Below the pieces are notes generated by a model, which had not been told where the DNA came from, ran no database searches, and was given only the letters and a program-made list of their open reading frames with translations. Made by a program: the position numbers and the translations under genes. Below are positions 6,819-13,599 of a stretch of 18,105 bases of DNA, piece after piece. Source of the DNA: SAR324 cluster bacterium (lineage in GTDB: Bacteria > SAR324 > NAC60-12); the NCBI GenBank assembly GCA_022448705.1, contig JAKUUF010000018.1, positions 1 to 18,105 on the forward strand, in the 5' to 3' direction. The first letter of the stretch is position 1. Each line of letters opens with the position of its first letter.

Positions 6819-7601
6819 ATGGCCAATCTGCTGAATTACGATGCCAGCCAGCTACTGGCTTTTATTCTGGTACTGGTACGTGTCAGCGGAATAATCCTTA
6901 CCGCACCAGTCTTCGGAAGCTCCAGTACCCCTCCTCAAATCAAGGTGGTTTTGAGTTTCATGCTGGCACTTATTCTCTACCCTTTCATTCCTCATATCAC
7001 AGTTTTTCCAGACCGTCCTGACCATTACATTTTACTCATTGCCAGTGAACTGCTGATTGGAGCAGTTTTAGGTATTATAGGTCGTTTTTTATTTGGAGCG
7101 GTGGAATTTGCCGGAACTGTCATTGGTTTTCAGATGGGGCTCGCAATGGCAAATGTCCTTGACCCTCAGTCTCAGGAACAGATTTCTCTTGTGGGCAGAT
7201 TCGAGAGCGTCACTGCAACTCTGATATTTCTGGCAATGGACGGACACTTGATTTTTGTTCAGGCCATGGTGCGGAGCTATTCAATTCTTCCTCCAGGCGG
7301 TGCCGATATCAACCAGCCTTTGATAGACAAATTGATAGAACTATCAGCCAGTGTTTTCGTGATTGGCTTACAGATTGGTGCACCTTTGATTGTAGCTCTT
7401 TTTCTTGCCAACGCGGTAATCGGTCTTCTGGCACGCTCAGTACCACAAATACAGGTTTTTATTGTAGGTTTTCCACTGACAATAATGCTTGGATTATTAT
7501 TTATGCTTTTCGGAATGCCTTTTTTTGCACAGGCTGTACACCAAATGTTTGAGATGCTTGACACCCAGATATTTGATGCTCTTATATTGCTTGGAGGTTG
7601 A
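6819..7601 (+). CDS. fliR: Flagellar biosynthetic protein FliR (export gate component)
   Basis: This 260-residue inner-membrane protein is hydrophobic throughout with about six membrane segments. It has the FliR pattern LVRVSGIILTAPVFG near the N-terminus (18-32), STPPQIKVVLSFMLAL, and GFQMGLAMANVLDPQ (about 103-117). FliR forms the flagellar type III export gate with FliP and FliQ and contacts FlhB. Length matches the family. It is the first flagellar gene in the window; fliP and fliQ, often just upstream, are not present, and dksA lies there instead. The ATG at 6819 is chosen because homologous sequence begins a few residues later. No Shine-Dalgarno is visible. The next gene, flhB, follows after 108 bases. 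Confidence 0.93.
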   Translation: MANLLNYDASQLLAFILVLVRVSGIILTAPVFGSSSTPPQIKVVLSFMLALILYPFIPHITVFPDRPDHYILLIASELLIGAVLGIIGRFLFGAVEFAGTVIGFQMGLAMANVLDPQSQEQISLVGRFESVTATLIFLAMDGHLIFVQAMVRSYSILPPGGADINQPLIDKLIELSASVFVIGLQIGAPLIVALFLANAVIGLLARSVPQIQVFIVGFPLTIMLGLLFMLFGMPFFAQAVHQMFEMLDTQIFDALILLGG

Positions 7602-7709
7602 GAATTAACTTAATAATCAAAAACATCAGAAAATTTTATGCCGGATAATCAAGTACAGCTACATGACAACTGTTTCATCGAACAGAAAAAAAATTTTGTT
7701 TCAAGATAA

Positions 7710-8774
7710 ATGGCAGAACAACAGGGTCAGGAAAAAACTGAAGCTCCAACGGAGAAAAAACGCAGAGAGTCTCGTGAAGAGGGTCAGGTAGCCTTCAGCA
7801 GGGAGCTTCCTTCAGCTGCTTTGCTTGCGGGAATCCTGCTGACCCTTATTGCGACCAGTCCGCTTATATTAGACGCGTTCCGTGAAATGACGACTCAGAT
7901 TTTCCGGGAAATGTCTAAAGCAGATGAATTATCAATCGGCAGCTTGTATGACCTGTCCGGAGAAATCTTCTCCACTTTGCTCCCAGCCTTCGCTCCTTTT
8001 GCGGCAATAATAGTGCTTGTCGGAATTTTGGCTTCTGTATTACAGGTTGGAGTTCAAATCACCTTGAAAGCAATTGCTCCTAAATTTAATAAAATCAGTC
8101 CATTGACTGGATTAAAACGACTATTCTCCACACAATCTCTGGCTGATTTTCTTAAAAGCATGGCAAAACTGATCATTGTAGGAATTGTGGGGTACATAAC
8201 ATACATGGATAAGATTACTGAACTTAACGGACTATCTGTCGCAACACCTGAGGCTATTCTCGAATACAACTTTACTGTAGTGGCTGAGGTTTCAGGAAAG
8301 ATAGTGCTGGCCCTGGTGGCAATTGCAATTTTTGATTATATCTACCAGCGCTGGCATCACGAAAAGCAGCTGATGATGACCAAGCAGGAAGTTAAGGAAG
8401 AGACAAAACAGACTGAAGGTGACCCGCAGCTTAAAGCAAGAATTCGCCAGATTCAGCGAGAAATGTCAAATGCCAGAATGATGCAGGAAGTTCCAAAAGC
8501 TGATGCGCTGATCGTCAACCCTACACACTTCTCTGTGGCCATACTTTATGACCGTGATGTAATGGAAGCGCCTGAAGTTACAGCAAAAGGCACAGATCAC
8601 ATGGCCCTTCGCATGCGGACAGTGGCAAGGGAGAATAGCGTGCCGATTCTTGAACGCCCGGAATTAGCTCGTGATTTATATGCAAATGTAGAGATCGGTG
8701 AAACAATTCCGGAACGATTCTACAAAGCAATCGCAGAAATTCTGGCCTTCGTATATCGCCTTCGCAGGAGATAA
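7710..8774 (+). CDS. flhB: Flagellar biosynthesis protein FlhB (substrate-specificity switch)
   Basis: This 354-residue protein has a charged N-terminus with the family motif EKTEAPTEKKRRESREEGQV, then four membrane segments (roughly 34-55, 93-118, 150-165, 195-212). A cytoplasmic tail follows with the autocleavage motif NPTH at 270-273. FlhB gates type III export and, after cleavage between Asn and Pro, switches secretion from rod/hook to filament substrates. All key elements are intact and length is normal. The gene is separated from fliR by 108 and from flhA by 159 bases, looser than in most flagellar operons. The ATG at 7710 is supported by the conserved N-terminus; no strong ribosome binding site is visible. 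Confidence 0.95.
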   Translation: MAEQQGQEKTEAPTEKKRRESREEGQVAFSRELPSAALLAGILLTLIATSPLILDAFREMTTQIFREMSKADELSIGSLYDLSGEIFSTLLPAFAPFAAIIVLVGILASVLQVGVQITLKAIAPKFNKISPLTGLKRLFSTQSLADFLKSMAKLIIVGIVGYITYMDKITELNGLSVATPEAILEYNFTVVAEVSGKIVLALVAIAIFDYIYQRWHHEKQLMMTKQEVKEETKQTEGDPQLKARIRQIQREMSNARMMQEVPKADALIVNPTHFSVAILYDRDVMEAPEVTAKGTDHMALRMRTVARENSVPILERPELARDLYANVEIGETIPERFYKAIAEILAFVYRLRRR

Positions 8775-8793
8775 AGTTTCCGCATTCTCTGCC

Positions 8794-8817
8794 ACTTTAC
8801 CTAATATTCGGTAAGTA
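8794..8817 (+). repeat. Imperfect inverted repeat downstream of flhB
   Basis: ACTTTACC (8794-8801) faces GGTAAGT (8810-8816) across an 8-base loop, giving seven pairs with one bulged T. It lies about 20 bases after the flhB stop. No uninterrupted T-run follows, so it may be a weak 3'-end hairpin rather than a terminator. Confidence 0.25.
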
Positions 8818-8844
8818 TAGTAATTATTATTTCATTCTTTATAT

Positions 8845-8861
8845 TTGGAGCACTACTTGCA
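8845..8861 (+). promoter_or_regulatory. Candidate sigma-54 (-24/-12) promoter upstream of flhA
   Basis: The 17 bases TTGGAGCACTACTTGCA match the -24/-12 layout. The invariant GG is at 8847-8848 and GC at 8859-8860 with exactly ten bases between. TTGCA is perfect at -12 and TTGG perfect at -24; the middle of the -24 box deviates (AGC for CAC). It lies about 73 bases before the flhA start. Sigma-54 control of middle flagellar genes is known in many polar flagellates. Confidence 0.5.
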
Positions 8862-8933
8862 ACTGGCAGACCGTAGCGTTTCGGTTCAAAGACGTAAAAT
8901 TAGTAAATGACCCCCCTTGGTAATGGATGACCA

Positions 8934-11024
8934 GTGGCCGCAGCAAGCATACCTTTAAATAATGTTCTAAGACAGTCAGATGTAGTTCTGGCAGCAGGTG
9001 TTATGTCGATGCTGCTGATCATGGTGGTGCCTCTGCCGATTTTGATTTTGGACCTGCTGCTTGCATTAAGCATCACAGTCGGCGTCCTTATCCTTTTTGT
9101 TGCCTTATTCACCAAAAGTTCTCTCGAGTTTTCTTCATTTCCCTCCGTACTGCTGATTGCCACAATTTTTCGGCTTTCGGTTAACGTTGCATCCACTCGC
9201 CTGATTCTGATTGAAGGACATCAGGGTACCGGTGCCGCAGGTTCGATCATCAATTCCTTTGGAGAATTTGTGGTAGGCGGGAATCAAATAGTGGGTATCA
9301 TCATTTTCCTGATTCTGGTTATCATCAATTTCGTTGTCATCACTAAAGGTACAGGGCGTATCGCTGAGGTTGCCGCAAGATTTACATTGGATGCCATGCC
9401 CGGAAAGCAGATGGCAATTGACGCGGATTTAAACGCCGGACTTATTGATGAAGACGAAGCACGAAACCGTCGCTCAACTATTCAAAGAGAATCAGATTAT
9501 TTTGGTGCTCTTGACGGTGCAAGCAAGTTTGTACGTGGTGACGCCATCGCAGGACTGATAATTACTTCAATCAATATTTTAGGTGGTTTGCTCGTCGGAG
9601 TTACCCAATTTGATATGACCACGGGAGACGCCTTCGATTCATATGCAACACTGACTATTGGCGACGGACTTGTTTCTCAAATTCCCGCACTTATTATTTC
9701 CATTGCTGCAGGTATTGCGGTCACCAAAGCATCAGGTGAGAATAAAATTTCTGTTGATTTGCAAACACAGATTTTCAGCAATGTACAGGCTCTTTATGTA
9801 GTCTCAGCAGTGCTGCTTACCTTTTCATTAATTCCGGGACTTCCCATTGCACCGTTCATGCTTCTTGCGGTTTTAACTTTTACCTTGGCGCAGGTCAGTA
9901 AACGCTCAAATATACAAATTGCCGAAGAGGAACACCAGGAAGAACAGGCTCGACTGCAGAAGGAACTAAGCGAGGAACCGGAAGACATTGAATCACTTCT
10001 TCCAATAGACATCCTTGGACTGGAGCTCGGTTACGGAATGATTCCACTTGTTGATGAAGAACAGGACGGAGAACTTTTGAAACGTATTAAAGCCATACGC
10101 AGACAAATTGCACTGGATTATGGTTATGTTGTGCCTCCGCTGCATATAAAAGATAACCTGGAACTCTCCCCGGGAGAATACTCAATTACAATCAAGGGTA
10201 TTGAGATTGCCCGAAACGAATTGATGGTTGGACACCACCTGGCCATGAAGACCGGAGATGTGGATGAAGAGATTCCTGGTGTGGATACTGTTGAACCGGC
10301 TTTTGGACTGCCTGCAATCTGGATTTCTGAAGAAGATGAGGAACGTGCCCAATTTGCAGGATATACAGTAGTTGACCTGCCCACTGTATTGGCTACGCAT
10401 CTGACTGAAATCCTGAAAAACCATGCCTACGAATTTATAGGCCGTCAGGAAACCCAAAAACTGATCGATACCCATGCTGAAACTGAACCGAAAGTTGTTG
10501 AAGAATTAATACCATCACTGCTATCATTAGGCGTTGTGCAAAAAGTCCTGCAGAATTTGCTGCGTGAACTTGTTTCTATCCGAGATCTTCATACGGTGCT
10601 GGAAACGCTGGCAGATGTGGCACCTATCACCAAAGATCCTGAACTGCTTACAGAACATGTCCGGCAGAGTCTGTCCCGGCAAATTACCCGACAATACCAA
10701 AGCCCGGACGGTCTGCTCCCACTTATCACCATGAACCAGGATTTAGAGAATCAAATTGCCAGTGCAATCCAGGATTCCGGACAGGGCGCCTATCTTGGCT
10801 TGAACCCTAACATGGCACAGGCGATCATAAACGGAATTGATGGAATGATGGAACTGTTTACCGTCAACAATTATCAGCCACTGCTGCTTTGTTCTCCGCT
10901 GATTCGTCCTCATGTAAAAAAACTGGTGGAGCGTTTTATTCCAAATATGGTAGTACTGTCACATAATGAAGTTGCTCATGATGTTAGAATTGAAGCTCTC
11001 GGAGTTGTGGAGCTTAGTGGTTAG
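8934..11024 (+). CDS. flhA: Flagellar biosynthesis protein FlhA (export gate, FHIPEP family)
   Basis: This 696-residue protein has an N-terminal membrane half with about eight segments (roughly 17-315) and a large C-terminal cytoplasmic domain that docks substrate-chaperone complexes in a nonamer ring. The family signature RFTLDAMPGKQMAIDADL spans 149-166. The N-terminal LRQSDVVLAAGV is typical. The GTG at 8934 is chosen because an in-frame TGA lies at 8928-8930 and the conserved N-terminus follows at once; no in-frame ATG occurs before residue 24. A Shine-Dalgarno is not evident. Length is normal for the family. A sigma-54 promoter candidate precedes the gene. The next gene, flhF, begins after 82 bases. 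Confidence 0.95.
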   Translation: MAAASIPLNNVLRQSDVVLAAGVMSMLLIMVVPLPILILDLLLALSITVGVLILFVALFTKSSLEFSSFPSVLLIATIFRLSVNVASTRLILIEGHQGTGAAGSIINSFGEFVVGGNQIVGIIIFLILVIINFVVITKGTGRIAEVAARFTLDAMPGKQMAIDADLNAGLIDEDEARNRRSTIQRESDYFGALDGASKFVRGDAIAGLIITSINILGGLLVGVTQFDMTTGDAFDSYATLTIGDGLVSQIPALIISIAAGIAVTKASGENKISVDLQTQIFSNVQALYVVSAVLLTFSLIPGLPIAPFMLLAVLTFTLAQVSKRSNIQIAEEEHQEEQARLQKELSEEPEDIESLLPIDILGLELGYGMIPLVDEEQDGELLKRIKAIRRQIALDYGYVVPPLHIKDNLELSPGEYSITIKGIEIARNELMVGHHLAMKTGDVDEEIPGVDTVEPAFGLPAIWISEEDEERAQFAGYTVVDLPTVLATHLTEILKNHAYEFIGRQETQKLIDTHAETEPKVVEELIPSLLSLGVVQKVLQNLLRELVSIRDLHTVLETLADVAPITKDPELLTEHVRQSLSRQITRQYQSPDGLLPLITMNQDLENQIASAIQDSGQGAYLGLNPNMAQAIINGIDGMMELFTVNNYQPLLLCSPLIRPHVKKLVERFIPNMVVLSHNEVAHDVRIEALGVVELSG

Positions 11025-11092
11025 GAAATTTAAGATCTCAATCGATAATAATTTATTTGCTGATGAAAACTCATAACTTAAAACCTGTTTTT

Positions 11093-11105
11093 AGATTCAG
11101 AATCT
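11093..11105. repeat. Perfect 13-base palindrome immediately before flhF
   Basis: AGATTC (11093-11098) and GAATCT (11100-11105) flank a single A and end one base before the flhF ATG. With a one-base loop it is more likely a DNA-level site than an RNA hairpin. A related arrangement (TTAGAT, four bases, ATCTAA) occurs at 17613-17628. Confidence 0.3.
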
Positions 11106-11106
11106 C

Positions 11107-12402
11107 ATGAACCTGAAACGCTACCGCGTCAAAAATATTAAGGAAGCACTTGCTTTCATCAAGCGTGATCTTGGCCCGGACGCCCTGATTGTTTCCACTC
11201 GCCAAGTCAAAGAAGGCAAGGGGGCATTCGGAATGTTCGGCAAAACAATGCTTGAAGTGACCGCAGCGGCGAGTGAAGCAAAAAAACCATCGGCACGCGC
11301 AAAGGCCGCTGACACAAAGGCGGTTGAAACATACAGACATGATTCAGAAATATCTGAAGCGACCATGGCCAACACCTTCCTGACACCTAAGAATAAATCC
11401 GCGCTTTCAATTTCTGATGAAACAAGAAAGATGATGCTGCCAATTCAAGAAGAACTTCAGGGAATACGTTTAACCCTGGGAGATCTGAACAATCAGTCAG
11501 ACGGTTTAAACAACCATATGATGGGTCAGCTGAAAAATGAGCTAGGTGAAATGCGGCACATGCTGCATATTCTCGCTTCCCGTTCAAATTCCCTCTCTGA
11601 ACCGGATCTTCCGGAAAATCTGCTTTTGCTCTACCAGCAAATGAAATTCAGCGGACTGGAAGAGAAGTTCGCCCGACGCATTGTGCTGGAGGCTCAGCGC
11701 AACATGACTGAAGATGACGCGGAAAATTACGCTTATGTAAAAATTTTCATAGCAAGGATGCTGATGAAAATTATAAAAATAACAAAAGGCCTTGAAGGCC
11801 TTAAACCTCAACAGAAGATTGTGGCTCTGCTGGGACCGACTGGAGTGGGCAAGACAACTACTGTGGCAAAGATTGCTTCAGAACAAATGACCAAATACAA
11901 GCGTAAAGTGGCCCTGATTTCCGTTGATACAAATCATAGTCCGGCTGCCAGGCAGATTCGCTCTTTTGCAAAAATAATCAAAGCTCCTATCAGCGTTGTT
12001 ACAGATAAGTCAGAAATGAACAAAGCCATCACCAGCTATGAAGATTATGAATCTATCATTATTGATACTGACGGCTGTTCCCAGCGAAATGAAAAGCAAC
12101 TGCTGGAAATGCGCGAATTCTTTGACGAACGGGGGCGAATACATAATTACCTCGTTCTAAGTGCTACCAGCAAAGATAGTGACATGAACGAAGTTACACG
12201 AAAATTTGGAAGCATGCCCATTGACAGCATTATTTTTACAAAACTGGATGAAAGTGCGACATATGGCTCGCTCTTCAACCATGCAATCCGTTTCAAAAAA
12301 CCCCTCTCATATTTGTCTGTTGGACAGAAAATCCCTGAAGATATTGAGATTGCCTCAAAGGAACGTTTGGTGGATTTGCTGCTGAACATATCTGGAACCT
12401 GA
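11107..12402 (+). CDS. flhF: Flagellar placement GTPase FlhF (SRP family) with unusual G motifs
   Basis: This 431-residue protein has the FlhF layout. A basic N-terminal domain (1-55, with the family RYRVKNIKEALAFIKRDLGP) is followed by a variable linker (55-165), a helical N domain (about 165-235) and a G domain (236-431). The P-loop is GPTGVGKT (243-250) and the base-recognition motif is TKLDE (378-382). FlhF recruits the first flagellar parts to the cell pole. Two motifs are changed: the usual DTYRI-type box reads DTNHSP (274-279), and the usual DTAGR box reads DTDGCS (320-325). Nucleotide binding is probable, but hydrolysis may be altered. Its stop is 7 bases before fliA. The usual partner flhG is not between them. 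The ATG at 11107 has no clear ribosome binding site. Confidence 0.92.
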   Translation: MNLKRYRVKNIKEALAFIKRDLGPDALIVSTRQVKEGKGAFGMFGKTMLEVTAAASEAKKPSARAKAADTKAVETYRHDSEISEATMANTFLTPKNKSALSISDETRKMMLPIQEELQGIRLTLGDLNNQSDGLNNHMMGQLKNELGEMRHMLHILASRSNSLSEPDLPENLLLLYQQMKFSGLEEKFARRIVLEAQRNMTEDDAENYAYVKIFIARMLMKIIKITKGLEGLKPQQKIVALLGPTGVGKTTTVAKIASEQMTKYKRKVALISVDTNHSPAARQIRSFAKIIKAPISVVTDKSEMNKAITSYEDYESIIIDTDGCSQRNEKQLLEMREFFDERGRIHNYLVLSATSKDSDMNEVTRKFGSMPIDSIIFTKLDESATYGSLFNHAIRFKKPLSYLSVGQKIPEDIEIASKERLVDLLLNISGT

Positions 12403-12409
12403 GAAATGA

Positions 12410-13177
12410 GTGGTAACAATGCCTGCCACACAAAATCCCTACACAGAACAGACCCGGCAAAGCAGGGAAGAACAGCTTGAAAAGCATGCTCATCTGGTTA
12501 AACGTGTGGTTACCAGAATGGCAGCACGTCTTCCTCCTGGTGTAGACCAAGATGAACTGTATCACGTAGGCAGCATCGGCTTGCTGGACGCGGTTGATAA
12601 GTTTGATCCCAAACGAGATGTGCAGTTTAAAACATATGCTGAATTCCGCATCAAGGGAGCCATACTTGATGAGTTGCGTTCAATGGACTGGGTGCCGCGT
12701 TCCGTCCGTGCAGCCACCAATGAATGGAGTGAAGCATGGCGCAAAATGACTTTTGAGCATGGACGGGAACCCAGCGATCATGAAATGGCGGAAGAGATGG
12801 ATATGACTCTGGACGAATATCACCAGTTTATTGTCAAGGCCAGTCCCACTCCCTTAATCTCCATCGAAGAATTTAAAGCTCAATCAAATCAGGAAGAAAG
12901 CATCAGTTTACTGGATATTCTGTCAAAGCCCGGTGAAAAAGACCCATTTGATCTTCTTTCTATGCAGCAGATGAAAAACAAGCTTGCTGAAGCAGTTTCT
13001 CAGCTTGACGAACGGGAGCAGCTCATATTGAAACTCTATTATGAAGAAGATCTGAACTTAAAGGAAATAGGTGAAGTTCTGGGTGTAATTGAATCAAGGG
13101 TTTCACAAATCCGCACAAAAATAATTCTCAAGCTTCGAGCCAAATTGAGACTGATGACCAGGGAAACAATGGATTGA
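12410..13177 (+). CDS. fliA: Flagellar sigma factor FliA (sigma-28)
   Basis: This protein of 252-255 residues has sigma region 2 (DELYHVGSIGLLDAVDKFDP, then FKTYAEFRIKGAILDELRSM, followed by DWVPRSVR), region 3 (AWRKMTFEHGREPSDHEMAEEM), and region 4 with a helix-turn-helix (LNLKEIGEVLGVIESRVSQI). The DWVPRS block is characteristic of sigma-28. FliA directs RNA polymerase to late flagellar and chemotaxis promoters and is held inactive by FlgM until the hook is complete. FlgM is not in the window. Two starts are possible: GTG at 12410 or ATG at 12419. The longer is given, although neither has a strong ribosome binding site. The gene is tightly linked to flhF and is followed after 22 bases by a small unknown gene. 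Confidence 0.93.
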   Translation: MVTMPATQNPYTEQTRQSREEQLEKHAHLVKRVVTRMAARLPPGVDQDELYHVGSIGLLDAVDKFDPKRDVQFKTYAEFRIKGAILDELRSMDWVPRSVRAATNEWSEAWRKMTFEHGREPSDHEMAEEMDMTLDEYHQFIVKASPTPLISIEEFKAQSNQEESISLLDILSKPGEKDPFDLLSMQQMKNKLAEAVSQLDEREQLILKLYYEEDLNLKEIGEVLGVIESRVSQIRTKIILKLRAKLRLMTRETMD

Positions 13178-13199
13178 TAAATTAAATCGCAAGAATGCA

Positions 13200-13448
13200 A
13201 TGCCGGAAAACAGACATTCAACTGAGGTACTGCTTCAGGAACTGATCGAGCATCAGCAGACCAAGGTTCTTAAAGTTGCAAGGGAAATTGTTCCGGACGC
13301 AACTCCTGAAGATATCCGAAATCCGCAGGATTTTCCTGATCTTGTGGCAGACACACTGTTTAATTACGAAGACGGCATCCTCACCGGTTACCTCACACTG
13401 CAGACCGCACTTAGAAAACAAACCAGAACTGATAATCCCGATTCATAA
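13200..13448 (+). CDS. Small protein of unknown function at the end of the flagellar cluster
   Basis: I do not recognise this 82-residue protein. It is acidic in its centre, predicted helical, has no cysteine, no signal peptide and no membrane segment, and so is probably cytoplasmic. Features visible are a helical start TEVLLQELIEHQQTKVLKVA, a proline-rich DATPEDIRNPQDFPD stretch (about 33-47), and a tyrosine-containing FNYEDGILTGYLTLQ (about 54-68). It starts 22 bases after fliA on the same strand, which supports co-transcription and a possible flagellar or regulatory link. Typical downstream partners in this position (FlgM, CheY, MotA) do not match. The ATG at 13200 has only a weak AAGA upstream. 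Confidence 0.65.
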   Translation: MPENRHSTEVLLQELIEHQQTKVLKVAREIVPDATPEDIRNPQDFPDLVADTLFNYEDGILTGYLTLQTALRKQTRTDNPDS

Positions 13449-13520
13449 CTATAAGTTTTTAAATATCTCCCTCTCTCCTGCTTATCCCAATAGCTGCATG
13501 TTTACTGGCAGTCTTATGGT

Positions 13521-13549
13521 TTGACAAATAGATTAGTAAGCATTAGATT
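13521..13549 (+). promoter_or_regulatory. Sigma-70 promoter for the spermidine-synthase-like gene
   Basis: A perfect -35 TTGACA (13521-13526) is followed after 17 bases by TAGATT (13544-13549). The expected start of transcription is about 43 bases before the ATG at 13600. This suggests the gene is transcribed separately from the flagellar cluster. Confidence 0.5.
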
Positions 13550-13599
13550 CCAGTTTATATTTGCAGCCTGTTTAGAAAGATTATGCTTCTGCCAATAAT

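Noticed and set aside
7614..7650. Possible sigma-28 promoter before flhB (GCCGGATAA)
   Set aside because: The -10-like element has an extra G and no TAAA-type -35 box lies at the right distance.
13276..13524. An 82-codon plus-strand frame overlapping the small gene after fliA
   Set aside because: It is out of frame with the better-placed gene at 13200-13448, starts inside it and has a composition typical of a shadow frame.
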